NCBI RefSeq assembly: GCF_003667705.1
Contig: NZ_CP033019.1
Span: forward strand, 2,728,001 to 2,792,000
DNA length: 64,000 nucleotides
Direction of reading: 5' to 3'
DNA from: Janthinobacterium agaricidamnosum
GTDB taxonomy: Bacteria > Pseudomonadota > Gammaproteobacteria > Burkholderiales > Burkholderiaceae_D
Positions within the stretch are counted from its first letter, which is position 1; each line of letters begins with the position of its first letter. Under the pieces are notes generated by a model. The model was not told where the DNA came from and did no database searches. It was given only the letters and a program-made list of their open reading frames with translations. The position numbers and the translations under genes are program-made. This document shows, piece by piece, positions 45,395 through 54,891 of the stretch.

Positions 45395-45838
45395 GATTCT
45401 CTTTCAAAATGACTGGTTACTGGGTGGATACAGCACGAGGTGAGGCGAACGCCAGTACATGATTTCAGGAGACGGCGGGGAAAGTGGTGAGAAGGGAGCT
45501 CAAGGGACGCGAGGAACGAGTGGCGGCTCTTGTTGCCTCCAAAGGTAGAGCAAGGCGTACGCTGTTCTGCACCTATTTCGGCCCGGTTGCTTACAATGCG
45601 CGTCAGCATGAAATTCATCTGCAGTATCTTCCCTATGACGGACAACTAAGTTGCTTGCAAATTGCCTGAACCACCTGAGATGAAATCGCCTTTTTAGGCT
45701 ACACCTTCCAACGGACGGAAGGTCAAGCGAATTTCAGTTTTCCAGAGTATTTTCACTTCCACCTTGTCACAATCACCGCCCGCTGATTTAATTGCATCGC
45801 TGCAATTCATCATATAAACAAAAAACACTGGAGACCTC
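45395..45838. other. Divergent promoter region between cop operon and the NTF2-like gene
   Basis: 444 bases without a convincing gene separate the first gene of the minus-strand cop operon from the plus-strand gene at 45839. A 61-codon plus-strand frame (45484-45669) lacks a good ribosome binding site and resembles no known family. The promoters for both directions must lie here; I could not see a clear copper box. Confidence 0.4.
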
Positions 45839-46267
45839 GTGCGCCAACTTACTTCCCTAATCGCTATTTCCGTATTCAGTCTTCCCCTATACGCCGCCAC
45901 ACCAACTGAAACTGTTGCTGCATTTCACGAAGCGCTTGCCAGCGGAAAATCCGAGCAGGCGAGTACTTTGCTTAGCCCTGAAATTAAAATTTACGAATCT
46001 GGACATGTTGAACGTTCACGTGATGAATATGCTGGCCATCACCTGCCAGCCGATACCGCCTTTGCTAAGGCCACTAAAAGCAAAGTCCTAAAACAAAACG
46101 AACGTATTGATGGAAACCTGGCCGTCGTGATGCAGGAAACAGAGACCACAGGACAATTCCAAGGCAAAAATGTCCACTTATTCGGCACAGAAACAGCTTT
46201 GCTTGAAAAACAGGGCGATCAATGGGTCATCTTTCATCTTCACTGGTCGTCCCGGAAATCTCAGTAA
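45839..46267 (+). CDS. Secreted NTF2-like (SnoaL/DUF4440-type) protein
   Basis: A 142-residue protein with a signal peptide (MRQLTSLIAISVFSLPLYAAT) and the cone-shaped NTF2-like fold pattern: ETVAAFHEALASGKSEQASTLLSPEIKIYESGHVERS, then a YAGHHLPADTAF segment and the final WVIFHLHWSSR. The start is GTG at 45839 with GGAG seven bases upstream. Proteins of this shape are seen in copper islands with unknown roles. His residues in the cavity region could bind metal. Confidence 0.75.
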   Translation: MRQLTSLIAISVFSLPLYAATPTETVAAFHEALASGKSEQASTLLSPEIKIYESGHVERSRDEYAGHHLPADTAFAKATKSKVLKQNERIDGNLAVVMQETETTGQFQGKNVHLFGTETALLEKQGDQWVIFHLHWSSRKSQ

Positions 46268-46306
46268 TTTCATGTGCCGGCAACGCACTGGCGGGCGTAC
46301 ATGTAG

Positions 46307-46651
46307 TTAGTTGGCGTAGGTCGGGTTAGGTGCCACATACACGCGTACGCCGTGGGTATTCACGCCGGACGGCGCAATTGCCGAAAAGTCAAAGCTGGCA
46401 TTGGCTCGCAGCGTATCGAACTGCCAAGTGAACGTCTTACCATCCACATCAAACTTGACGACGTCGCCCTGGGCGACATTCACATACTTCGTAGTCGATG
46501 AAATCGTGATAGTGCGCGTGGCGGCCGGCGCCGGAGCCGCACTGCCAAACGCTGGATTCGAGTGCATTTCGCCTTGGTGTGCCATCGCGGCAAGCGGGCT
46601 GAGAGCGATGACAGCGAAAACGGCGACGATGTTGGCTTTGATGGATTTCAT
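46307..46651 (-). CDS. CzcE/CopH-type periplasmic copper-binding protein
   Basis: A 114-residue protein: signal peptide (NIVAVFAVIALSPLAAMAHQ) and a small beta domain with TRTITISSTTKYVNVAQGDVVKFDVDGKTFTWQFDT, which matches the CzcE family that binds Cu(II) as a dimer. His residues occur near the mature N-terminus (HQGEMHS). It lies alone on the minus strand, 39 bases from the convergent NTF2-like gene, and upstream has direct repeats TTACAT-TTACAT (about 46748-46759) in its promoter region. Confidence 0.85.
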   Translation of the reverse strand: MKSIKANIVAVFAVIALSPLAAMAHQGEMHSNPAFGSAAPAPAATRTITISSTTKYVNVAQGDVVKFDVDGKTFTWQFDTLRANASFDFSAIAPSGVNTHGVRVYVAPNPTYAN

Positions 46652-46918
46652 TGGAATGTCCTTATTTTTCAGTTGCGGGTGAATGAAGTTGCGGATCCGA
46701 TGAAGCTATTCTACGTAGGGGACCCGCACACCCGAATGACGGAAGCATTACATTTACATTACAGAAACTTCAGCAGTTCCAAGGTCAAGTACCTATCCCC
46801 AATTCAACTTGAACTAACTGTTTAGTGACTGTTCAGCCGCAGTCAGCAGGCAGAATAGGACGACCAGTAGACGCCTGAGCTAGCGGTGCAGCGCCACAAG
46901 CGCACCCGCATCGAACTA

Positions 46919-48328
46919 TCAGTGGGTAATAACGCCTGGAAAAAATAGCGTGAATTGGGTCACTCCATCGGGCTCACTCGTGACGCTGGCGCGGCCATGG
47001 TGAAGCGTCATAATGGATTTGACGATTGAAAGACCCAATCCAGCGGAGGCTGACGTGCTGGACCTCGATTTATCGGAACGGTAGAACCGGTCAAACAGCC
47101 GCGGCAGGTGTTCCTTCACGATGCCAGGGCCAGGATTGGAAACGGAAACCAGTGCCCCGTCGTCGTCGGCTTTTGCCTCGAGCGAGATAGTTCCTCCCTT
47201 CGGGGTGTATCGAAGGGCGTTCGACACAAGGTTGCTCACCGCGCGGCGAAGCAGGTGCCCATCAGCAAGCACTGTGCCAGAGGCGATGACGACGAATGAT
47301 ATTTCGGCGTCGGATGCCGGCCCTTCAAAGTACTCGGCGATTCGCGTCAGCTCAACATCCATATCAAGCTGCTCAGTTGCTAGCGAAATTTGGTCATGGT
47401 CAGCCCGCGCCAAAAATAATATGCTTTCCACCATTCTAGCTAGACGGCCAAACTCCTCGTAATTAGATGAAAGCAGGTTTTGATATTCATCGGATGATCT
47501 GGGCTGAGACAGGGCAACTTCTGTTTGGACCATCAGATTGTTGAGAGGCGTACGCAAATCGTGTGCCAAGTCATCTGCGAACTGGGAAAGGTTATTAAAG
47601 CTATTTTGCAGGCGGTCAAGCACCTCATTGAACGAATCAGCCAGTATCTGGATTTCCTTCGGGGCTGATTTTGCATGCAAGCGCACTTCCAAATTGTGCG
47701 CACTGACTTGCTGAGCTTGCTGCGCGATGAGCTTTACTTTGTGCAACGCGCGACGTACTAGTAGAAACCCCAGTAGGGCTGTTAGCACCGCACCAAAGAA
47801 GCCCGATGCAAGCACTTTTAACTTGTATGCAGATAGAACAGCTGCGCGGCTCTCTTCGCTTCTGGCGAGCGTGATTTTCACCACGGAACCGGTCGAACCA
47901 ACGGTACCCAGCGCAGCAATAACTCTTAGGTTGGGTTCGCTATGCCCTGGTGCAGCACGTACGTGAGATGGCTCTGGCATCGTCTCTACCGGCACAGCCC
48001 CGCTGGCATGCATGAATGAACGGTCACGGGTATTGCGGATTAATTCTTCACCGTCTTGTGCCTGCATAACGAGCAAAAAGCCGCCATGCAAATCGACAGC
48101 ATCTAAAAAACGGTGCGGATCCACACGAATCGACTCTACACTCGGTGTTTCCTCCAGCATATGTCTGATGAACACAATACGGTCGACAAGGTCTGCATCA
48201 TCCCGTGCTTGGAGCTGCGCCGCGAGTGCTTGATAGAGATAGATGCCTAAGACCGAAAATGCAATTGCCGAGATGCAGGCGAAGAGCACCCCCAGCTGCG
48301 TGGTAAGAGACCAGTTCTTGGCCTTCAT
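46919..48328 (-). CDS. copS: Copper-sensing histidine kinase (CopS/CusS type)
   Basis: A 469-residue membrane kinase. Segment 1 is about residues 11-33 and segment 2 about 170-192, enclosing a periplasmic sensor of about 135 residues with scattered His and Met. HAMP follows, then the HisKA box [16 protein letters not shown] with phospho-acceptor His256, the N box ([12 protein letters not shown]) and the G boxes ([28 protein letters not shown]). This is the layout of heavy-metal sensor kinases. The start overlaps the regulator stop by four bases. Confidence 0.92.
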   Translation of the reverse strand: MKAKNWSLTTQLGVLFACISAIAFSVLGIYLYQALAAQLQARDDADLVDRIVFIRHMLEETPSVESIRVDPHRFLDAVDLHGGFLLVMQAQDGEELIRNTRDRSFMHASGAVPVETMPEPSHVRAAPGHSEPNLRVIAALGTVGSTGSVVKITLARSEESRAAVLSAYKLKVLASGFFGAVLTALLGFLLVRRALHKVKLIAQQAQQVSAHNLEVRLHAKSAPKEIQILADSFNEVLDRLQNSFNNLSQFADDLAHDLRTPLNNLMVQTEVALSQPRSSDEYQNLLSSNYEEFGRLARMVESILFLARADHDQISLATEQLDMDVELTRIAEYFEGPASDAEISFVVIASGTVLADGHLLRRAVSNLVSNALRYTPKGGTISLEAKADDDGALVSVSNPGPGIVKEHLPRLFDRFYRSDKSRSSTSASAGLGLSIVKSIMTLHHGRASVTSEPDGVTQFTLFFPGVITH

Positions 48329-48996
48329 TGTCTATCTTCTAATACATAGCCCATACTCCGAATCGTATGGATCAGTTTTACCTCGAAGGGGTCGTCAATT
48401 TTTGCTCGTAGACGGCGTACCGCGACATCCACCACGTTCGTGTCGCTGTCAAAATTCATATCCCAGACTTGCGATGCAATCAACGGCCGGGATAAAACTT
48501 GTCCGACCCGCTTGGATAGCAAATGCAAAAGTGCAAATTCTTTCGCAGTCAAATCAATCCGAACACCGGCACGTATTACTCTTCGCTTAGGAATGTCCAG
48601 TTCCAGATCGGCAATCTGAAAAATATCAGCTTCTCTGATCGGCCCTCGACGCAACAACGTTCGAATACGAACAAGCAGTTCAACAAAAGCGAATGGCTTG
48701 ACTAAGTAATCATCCGCACCGAGCTCCAGGCCTTTGATGCGGTCATCGAGTCCATCCCGTGCGGTAAGAAACAGCACCGGCGTATCGACCGTTTTGCGCA
48801 ACTCAGCAATGACTTGCCAACCATCTAAGCCCGGAAGCATGACGTCAAGCACGATCAGGTCGTAATGGGCAGTCGTGGCAGCGTGAAGGCCGTCGGGCCC
48901 AGTTCTCGCCAAGTCAACAACAAAACCAGACTCACTCAGACCTTTCTGAATATATTCGCCCGCCTTTTGCTCGTCCTCAACCACTAATAATCGCAT
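48325..48996 (-). CDS. copR: Copper response regulator (CopR/CusR type)
   Basis: A 223-residue OmpR-type regulator. The receiver has phospho-acceptor Asp51 ([12 protein letters not shown]) and the LFLTARD strand; the C-terminal winged helix has [33 protein letters not shown]. It forms a coupled pair with the kinase. It should turn on the cop and cus genes when copper rises. A CusR-like box (49110-49123) lies about 115 bases upstream, suggesting self-control. Confidence 0.93.
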   Translation of the reverse strand: MRLLVVEDEQKAGEYIQKGLSESGFVVDLARTGPDGLHAATTAHYDLIVLDVMLPGLDGWQVIAELRKTVDTPVLFLTARDGLDDRIKGLELGADDYLVKPFAFVELLVRIRTLLRRGPIREADIFQIADLELDIPKRRVIRAGVRIDLTAKEFALLHLLSKRVGQVLSRPLIASQVWDMNFDSDTNVVDVAVRRLRAKIDDPFEVKLIHTIRSMGYVLEDRQ

Positions 48997-49109
48997 GTCA
49001 CTTTTCCACTAGTTCAACTGCTGTGTCCACGTTATGCGGATGGTGAAGATCGCCGTCGGTCTCTTTCTTCAGTCTACCTTGGAAAGATGACAATCGTCTA
49101 ACGCCAGGA

Positions 49110-49123
49110 TTACAATCTTGTCA
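49110..49123. promoter_or_regulatory. CusR/CopR-like box
   Basis: TTACAA-TC-TTGTCA matches the known E. coli CusR site pattern TGACAA-NN-TTGTCA with one change. A related half-site GATGACAA lies at about 49086-49093. Its place upstream of copRS suggests autoregulation. Confidence 0.6.
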
Positions 49124-49152
49124 GAATTAAAGGTCCACCTGCAGCTGTTTAA

Positions 49153-49835
49153 TTACTTGCTATAAAGAGGATACAGGTTTTGTTCGATACGGCGCTGGTT
49201 AAAGGGATCTTCCCTATCGATGTAGCGCATGGCGGATTGGGCGTTTTTCCAGCCCACGTGCTCCATCAGCGTCTTGAGATCCCAGCCATTGGCTGTTGCC
49301 CAGCTGGCAAAGCCGCGCCGCAGCGAGTGAGCACTGTACAACTCAGGCGCATCAACGCCAGCTTCCTGCAGGATATTACGCAGGAGCGGTACCAGGCTAT
49401 CGATGTTCAGTCCGTTATCGCTGATGTTGCCCCAGCGATCAATGGCACGAAACACCGGTCCAGCCGTCAATCTCGCCGCAGCGATCCATTCCTCATAAGC
49501 GCTGACCGGGCACAGGCGCGATAGCAACGGCACCTTGAAGTAGCCGCCCTTGAACTGGCGATCACCTTTGGTGCGCGGCAAGAAGCAAGTCATCCCTTCA
49601 CCTTGCGTGATGTGAACATGCTCGATTTGCAGGCGCGTCAACTCGTCGCCGCGAAACCCGCGCCAGAAACCAAGCAGAAACAACGCTTTGTTGCGGCGGT
49701 ACCGCAGCTCGGTGCCCATTTCTCCCTGGGATTGCGCGGCGTCGACGTTGGCCGTCAACCAGTGCTCGACCAGCATGAGTTGATCGATCTGAAATGGTTT
49801 TGCCCGCTTTTCCTCGGCTGGATGCAGCGTCTGGA
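49153..49835 (-). pseudogene. Tyrosine recombinase/integrase, N-terminus deleted
   Basis: The C-terminal catalytic domain of a phage-type integrase is intact: Arg in GFWRGFRGDELTRL, the HSLRRGFAS box, GW in MEHVGWKN and the nucleophile Tyr in SAMRYIDRED. The N-terminal arm- and core-binding part is missing because the frame runs straight into the left end of the IS6-family element at 49836; the Met codons near 49854 belong to the IS. It ends LYPLYSK at 49153. It probably once moved the copper island, now inactive. Confidence 0.85.
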
Positions 49836-50659
49836 GGTTCTGTCGCATTAGCATACCGTCGATGGCCGATCAGGTAAGCTACGGCGCCCGAACCTTGGAT
49901 GAATCGCCATGCTCAACTTCAAAGGGATGCGCTTTCCGATCGATGTGATCCTGGTCTGCATTCGCTGGTACGTAGCATACCCGCTGAGCTACCGGCACCT
50001 GGAAGAAATGATGGAAGAGCGCGGCGTATCGGTCGACCATTCGTCGATCAATCGGTGGGCGATTCGTTTCCTGCCTCTCGTCGAGAAGATGGCCCGGAAA
50101 CACAAGCGCCCGGTCGGTGGCAGCTGGCGAATGGATGAGACGTATATCAAGGTCAAGGGCGTCTGGAAATACCTGTACCGCGCCGTCGACAAGCAGGGCA
50201 AAACCGTCGACTTCCTGCTCACGGCCAAACGCGATATGGTCTCAGCGAAGCGCTTCTTCGACAAGGCGATGGGAGCGCACGGCGATCCGGACAAAGTCGC
50301 GATGGACAAGAGCGGGGCCAACAAGGCGGCGATCGATGCGATCAACGCCAGCCGTGACGTGCCGATCGTGGTGCGCCAAGTCAAGTACCTCAACAACATC
50401 GTCGAACAGGACCATCGCGCCATCAAGCGGGTAACCAGTCCGATGCTCAACTTCAAATCGTTCCGCGCCGCCCACTGCGTGCTCGCCGGCGTTGAGCTCA
50501 TGCACATGATCCGCAAGGGCCAGTTCGCAATCAACGGAACCGATGCGATGTCGTTCGCCGACCAATTTTATGCGCTGGCAGCACAGGTCCGTCCAGTTTG
50601 AGGCACCCCAGTTCCTTTCCTGGAAAATTCCGTCTTCGGATCAACAACGCGACACAACC
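49836..50659. mobile_element. IS6-family insertion sequence, 824 bp
   Basis: The left end GGTTCTGTCGCATT (49836) and the right end, read inward from 50659, GGTTGTGTCGCGTT, agree at 12 of 14 positions and resemble the IS6/IS26 family ends. The length of 824 bp is typical. Flanks (CGTCTGGA on the left, CCTTAGCA on the right) are not the 8-bp duplication expected after simple insertion, so a deletion or recombination between IS copies has occurred next to it. It cuts off the integrase on one side and tniQ on the other. Confidence 0.85.
49909..50601 (+). CDS. IS6-family transposase
   Basis: A 230-residue DDE transposase of the IS26 type. The N-terminal helix-turn-helix region includes SYRHLEEMMEERGVSVDHSSINRW. 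The catalytic triad is D76 (WRMDETYIKV), D133 (AMDKSGAN) and E166 (NIVEQDHR). It starts 73 bases inside the left end and stops 58 bases before the right end, as in complete family members. It looks intact and may be active. Confidence 0.93.
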   Translation: MLNFKGMRFPIDVILVCIRWYVAYPLSYRHLEEMMEERGVSVDHSSINRWAIRFLPLVEKMARKHKRPVGGSWRMDETYIKVKGVWKYLYRAVDKQGKTVDFLLTAKRDMVSAKRFFDKAMGAHGDPDKVAMDKSGANKAAIDAINASRDVPIVVRQVKYLNNIVEQDHRAIKRVTSPMLNFKSFRAAHCVLAGVELMHMIRKGQFAINGTDAMSFADQFYALAAQVRPV

Positions 50660-51107
50660 CCTTAGCACCACAAGTTCGACAGGCGATTTCCAGCATGTCG
50701 CCATGCACCGGGCAGCATTTGTTGGCGCCGATTTGATGCACGACGCTGTGATATCCGCGGCACAGGCACTTCCGACAATACCGGAAATCGGGGCCGCTGA
50801 TAGCTTGCAATGCATCAGGGAGCACAGAGTCCCGCACCAGCTTGAGCGGTAGCCCCAGGGTGAGATGTAAGCGGCACAGGTCGACCTCTGAGCGGCGTGC
50901 CGCCACGCCCTCGTATGGGTCAATGTCGGACTTGGCCAACTGCGTGGTGATCGCCTGGCCGGATAGCCGGTTCATCCTGGCCAGCTTCCACAGGATGGAC
51001 ACGATCGATTCAAACGGATCGAGCCATTTGGGGTCGAACACGTAGCCGAAAGATGGCCTCAGCGCGCGCTCGTCGAACAGCATGATGGGCAAGCTCTTGC
51101 TCTCCAT
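50660..51107 (-). pseudogene. tniQ of Tn7-like module A, 3' end cut by the IS6 element
   Basis: The first about 149 codons (MESKSLPIMLFDERALRPSFGYVFDPKWLD...) match the intact-start copy at 53253-53870. The zinc-ribbon motif CRKCLCRGYH and the CCPVHGDMLEIACRTCG part are present, then the frame runs into the IS6 end at 50659. TniQ/TnsD proteins choose the target site. ATG at 51107 is four bases after the tnsC stop. The true C-terminus is lost. Confidence 0.8.
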
Positions 51108-51111
51108 CGCG

Positions 51112-52101
51112 TCACGCAGCGCTGGACAGTTCAGAGAGGCCGCGGGTGGTCGCCACCCTGGCTTGGACATAACCGGAACTGCGCACCGCCTGGGTCCACA
51201 ACTGGGCCGACGGCCGATACTGCGCAGCATCCTGCAGCTCACTTTCCTTGAGCACGATCTCGACGGCACGGGTGAACGATTCCATCGGAATTTCCAGTGC
51301 GCCGGCCAGCCCCGCCTTGTTGTGTATCGAGGCGAAGGCCTCCCAGAGCACTTGGGCATCGTCAACCAGGCGATATCCGGCATCCACCGCCTGCTGCAGA
51401 TAGAAGCGCGTAAAAGACCAGTCGGTCCTGCGGGGGAAATTGGTCTGGCCATAACCGACCAGGCAGGTGGCGACATCGTCGGCATTGCGAATGCCATGGA
51501 ATGCGAGTTCGTCGACCATCAGGCGCGCCACAATCTGGGTCTTGCCGGCGCACTGCATGGCGATCTTGATGGCCAGCAGATCCTGCTGGCCGACGAGGAT
51601 CGTGAACAGCTTGATCTGCAGCCGATCAAGATGATCATGTACGTCGCGCAGCCATTCGTACTCGTTGTCGTCGTAGCGTTGTGCCTCGTCGCAAAACAGG
51701 ATGACTGTCCCGCCGCCGTTCTTGGCACAGGCTTCCTTGATTTTGTTGATGAGCCGAATGCGCTTGGTTGGATTCGACCCGTGGTCAGGATCGGGATAGC
51801 CCACGGCTTCTAACAGATTTGAGAAAAATGGACCCTCGGCATGGCGCGGCTTGTGTTCGGCCTGGGCGTGATAGGTGGTGATCTTGGGATGGGTCTCGGC
51901 CAGCAACAGCCGCACATATTCGATGGCGCGCGTCTTGCCAATGCGCGAGGCGCCGTAGATGAGCGCACCGGTGGTCCGGTAGCGTAGACAGCGCATGACG
52001 AGCTCGTGCAGTTCCTGGATGGCCGGTGTGGCGATGCGGTAGTTGCCGGTGGCAATGGGATGCAAATCGGGGGCGATTGGCCGGGGCAGTTTCAATGACA
52101 T
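51112..52101 (-). CDS. TnsC/TniB-type AAA+ ATPase, module A
   Basis: A 329-residue ATPase with Walker A GASRIGKT (residues 50-57) and Walker B VILFCDEAQ. It is the regulator that links target-choice proteins to the transposase in Tn7/Tn5053-like elements. It differs from the copy at 53875-54864 at only a few residues (for example Tyr49 versus His49, Gln versus His in DAAQYRPS), so the two modules are related but not identical. The ATG at 52101 has AAGGAGA upstream. It is intact. Confidence 0.88.
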   Translation of the reverse strand: MSLKLPRPIAPDLHPIATGNYRIATPAIQELHELVMRCLRYRTTGALIYGASRIGKTRAIEYVRLLLAETHPKITTYHAQAEHKPRHAEGPFFSNLLEAVGYPDPDHGSNPTKRIRLINKIKEACAKNGGGTVILFCDEAQRYDDNEYEWLRDVHDHLDRLQIKLFTILVGQQDLLAIKIAMQCAGKTQIVARLMVDELAFHGIRNADDVATCLVGYGQTNFPRRTDWSFTRFYLQQAVDAGYRLVDDAQVLWEAFASIHNKAGLAGALEIPMESFTRAVEIVLKESELQDAAQYRPSAQLWTQAVRSSGYVQARVATTRGLSELSSAA

Positions 52102-52128
52102 CAGACTTCTCCTTGGCGAAAGAATCGT

Positions 52129-53042
52129 TTAGATGACTGTCGTAAAGCCGGAAGGGATCGTGAGTTTTTGTGGCTCGATATTCTGAGGAGTCTGTGCCGC
52201 GGGCACCGAATCTGTTGTCGCTAGCGGCGCGGCGGCTGGTGACAACGGCGTGGACTTTGGCAGATCTGGCGGTGTGTTAGCCGTTGGCGCGTTCGCCAGA
52301 GCGCGCATCGTTCTTTCCAGGGCGCTGGCAGCGCGCCGGCTGTGCTTTGCCTTCTTCCGCTTCTCTTCTACAAAGCGGTCAATGAATTCCTGCGTAACCG
52401 TGGATGCCAGCCGCTTCTTGGCGCGCAGTTTCATGATCTCGCGGCGCAGCTTCAGGTCGTGCCTGATCTCGCCCCACGCACCCTGCGCCTTGAGTATGCC
52501 AAGCTCCGATCCGTCTGCGAGAAAGGCGCGCACGGTGCGCAGGTCGTCGCTGTTGTAATAGACGCGCAGCTCCTTCCCCAGCAGCGCACCGCTGGCGGCC
52601 AGCACCTCGCTTGTGTAGCGTACCTGGAACAGGTTGATATGCGGCCTGGTGCCTTGCGCCAGATAGCCGCGGATCCGGCAACGGTGCGCCGTCTGCATCA
52701 GGCACATCGTGCGCCGCTTCGCTTCTGGCAGCCACCAGATCATCTGTCCTTTGCCGCGTACCAGGTATTCCATAGCCTCCAGCGGCGTACGGCCATTCAA
52801 ACCATCGTGCGGCGTAGCGTTATAGCCGGCGATCGACGCCTCCATCAATTCCTCCATCTCGGCAAGCGACACGAACAAGCGCAGGTTACCCTTCGGGTCG
52901 GCCAACGCACGACGGAGATCCTTGGGATTCGAGCCTGTGTAGCCCGGCAGACGCGAGGAGAGCGTACTGGCGACGGTGCCGAAAAAACGTTCGATATAGG
53001 GCCTGTCGTCGGGATGATGTGGCGGGCCGGCGTCGGCGGCCG
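52129..53042 (-). pseudogene. tnsB/tniA of module A, 5' part lost
   Basis: The last about 304 codons match residues about 394-697 of the intact tnsB at 54892-56985, from AADAGPPHHPDDRPYIERFFG onward, so it keeps the catalytic Glu but lacks both Asp residues. Homology stops at about 53042; beyond it the sequence changes to transposon-end repeats. The remaining frame starts from an unrelated ATG. It cannot be active. Confidence 0.82.
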
Positions 53043-53056
53043 TAGTGGAAAGCGAA

Positions 53057-53203
53057 AGTGTCACTTTTGCGAGGGTAAATGTGTCAATCCATCTTTTTGG
53101 TCTCGGAAAATTCAAAATTTGTTAATTTTTTCAATGGCTTACCGAATCTGGAAAGCAATTGTGTCAACTGGGACGCAAGGAAAGGAAATGTGTCACTTCA
53201 TTG
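53057..53203. repeat. Transposon-end repeat array (left of module B)
   Basis: This stretch has several TGTCA-containing repeats: AAAGTGTCACTTT (53055-53067), GTAAATGTGTCAATCC, GAAAGCAATTGTGTCAAC (53151-53168) and GGAAATGTGTCACTTC. The GAAAGCAATTGTGTCA form returns in inverted orientation right of module B (57569 and 57653), as expected of transposase-binding sites at Tn7-like ends. The left end of element B probably lies here, abutting truncated tnsB of module A. Confidence 0.6.
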
Positions 53204-53252
53204 CCGCCTTAAATCGGCACCGATTCGCATCGTCAGCGTCATATCGATGCGA

Positions 53253-53870
53253 TCAGAAATACGCAAAATAGCTCCATCGCAGCCGCGTGATGGCGATGCG
53301 CGCCTTCTTGTTGAATGGACGCTTGTTCCGCGGCGAAACGGGCGGCGATGCGCCATATAGGTGGCCACAGTTTCCGCATCGGTAGGGCGCGTCGAGCAGG
53401 GCTACGTTGAGCCGGTAGGGCGCCTTGGCGCCGCACGTAAGACAGGCAATTTCCAGCATGTCGCCATGCACCAGGCAGCATTTGTTGGCGCCGATCTGAT
53501 GCACGACACTGTGATAGCCGCGGCACAGGCATTTCCGGCAATACCGGAAATGGGGGCCGCTGACAGCTTGCAATGCATCAGGGAGCACAGAGTCCCGCAC
53601 TAGCTTGAGCGGTAGCCCCAGGGTGAGATGTAAGCGGCACAGGTCGACCTCCGAGCGGCGTGCCGCTAAGCCCTCATATGGGTCAATGTCGGACTTGGCC
53701 AACTGCGTGGTGATCGCCTGGCCGGATAGCCGGTTCATCCTGGCCAGCTTCCACAGGATGGACACGATCGATTCAAACGGATCGAGCCATTTCGGGTCGA
53801 ACACGTAGCCGAACGACGGCGTCAGCGTGCGCTCGTCGAACAACATGATGGGCAAGCTCTTGGTCTCCAT
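53253..53870 (-). CDS. TniQ/TnsD-type target-selection protein, module B
   Basis: A 205-residue protein with a TniQ zinc-binding region: Cys111, Cys114 (CRKCLCRGYH), Cys131/Cys132, His135, Cys143 and Cys146. It is shorter than many TniQ proteins (often 300 or more residues) and stops (SYFAYF) just where the transposon-end repeats begin, so the C-terminus may be truncated. ATG at 53870 overlaps closely with the end of tnsC. It would bind the target DNA and recruit TnsC. Confidence 0.75.
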   Translation of the reverse strand: METKSLPIMLFDERTLTPSFGYVFDPKWLDPFESIVSILWKLARMNRLSGQAITTQLAKSDIDPYEGLAARRSEVDLCRLHLTLGLPLKLVRDSVLPDALQAVSGPHFRYCRKCLCRGYHSVVHQIGANKCCLVHGDMLEIACLTCGAKAPYRLNVALLDAPYRCGNCGHLYGASPPVSPRNKRPFNKKARIAITRLRWSYFAYF

Positions 53871-53874
53871 CACA

Positions 53875-54864
53875 TCATGCGGCGCTGGACAGTTCCGACA
53901 GGCCGCGGGTAGTCGCCACCCGGGCCTGGACATAGCCGGAACTGCGCACCGCCTGGATCCACAACTGGGGCGACGGCCGGTAATGCGCAGCGTCCTGCAG
54001 CTCGCTTTCCTTGAGTACGATCTCGACGGCACGTGTAAACGATTCCATCGGAATCTCCAGTGCGCCGGCCAGCCCCGCCTTGTTGTGTATCGCGGCAAAG
54101 GCCTCCCAAAGCACTTGGGCATCGTCGACCAGGCGATATCCGGCGTCCACCGCCTGCTGCAGATAGAAGCGCGTGAAAGACCAGTCGGTGCGGCGCGGGA
54201 AATTGGTCTGGCCATAACCGACCAGGCAGGTGGCGACATCGTCGGCATTGCGAATGCCATGGAATGCGAGTTCGTCGACCATCAGGCGCGCCACAATCTG
54301 GGTCTTGCCGGCGCACTGCATGGCGATCTTGATGGCCAGCAGATCCTGCTGGCCGACGAGGATCGTGAACAACTTGATCTGCAACCGGTCCAGATGGTCA
54401 TGCACGTCGCGCAGCCATTCGTACTCGTTGTCGTCGTACCTCTGCGCCTCGTCACAAAACAGGATGACCGTCCCGCCACCATTCTTGGCGCAGGCTTCCT
54501 TGATCTTGTTGATGAGCCGAATGCGCTTGGTCGGATTCGATCCGTGGTCCGGATCGGGGTAGCCCACGGCTTCCAGCAGATTCGAGAAGAAGGGGCCTTC
54601 GGCATGGCGCGGCTTGTGTTCAGCCTGGGCGTGGTAGGTGGTGATCTTGGGATGGGTCTCTGCCAGCAGCAGCCGCACATATTCGATGGCGCGGGTCTTG
54701 CCGATGCGGGAGGCACCGTGGATGAGCGCACCGGTGGTCCGGTAGCGCAGACAGCGCATGACGAGCTCGTGCAGTTCCTGGATGGCCGGTGTGGCGATGC
54801 GGTAGTTGCCGGTGGCGATGGGATGCAGATCTGGGGCGATGGGCCGGGGCAGTTTCAAAGACAT
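53875..54864 (-). CDS. TnsC/TniB-type AAA+ ATPase, module B
   Basis: A 329-residue ATPase, nearly the same as the module A copy. Walker A GASRIGKT (50-57), Walker B VILFCDEAQ (133-141, Asp138/Glu139). It is the switch between target recognition and the TnsAB transposase. The ATG at 54864 has an AAGGAGA ribosome binding site eight bases upstream, 27 bases after tnsB stops, so it is in an operon with tnsA-tnsB. Confidence 0.9.
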   Translation of the reverse strand: MSLKLPRPIAPDLHPIATGNYRIATPAIQELHELVMRCLRYRTTGALIHGASRIGKTRAIEYVRLLLAETHPKITTYHAQAEHKPRHAEGPFFSNLLEAVGYPDPDHGSNPTKRIRLINKIKEACAKNGGGTVILFCDEAQRYDDNEYEWLRDVHDHLDRLQIKLFTILVGQQDLLAIKIAMQCAGKTQIVARLMVDELAFHGIRNADDVATCLVGYGQTNFPRRTDWSFTRFYLQQAVDAGYRLVDDAQVLWEAFAAIHNKAGLAGALEIPMESFTRAVEIVLKESELQDAAHYRPSPQLWIQAVRSSGYVQARVATTRGLSELSSAA

Positions 54865-54891
54865 CAGACTTCTCCTTGGCGAAAGAATCGT

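Noticed and set aside
45484..45669. 61-codon plus-strand frame in the divergent cop promoter region
   Set aside because: GTG start without a good ribosome binding site and no family; likely chance.
46740..46760. CopR box formed by TTACAT repeats before the CzcE-like gene
   Set aside because: Direct repeats only, without the dyad of known CopR/CusR sites; mentioned but not called as an operator.
53043..53252. A CRISPR-like array from the repeated TGTCA motifs
   Set aside because: Repeats are short, unevenly spaced and in both orientations, and sit at transposase gene borders; they fit transposon-end binding sites.
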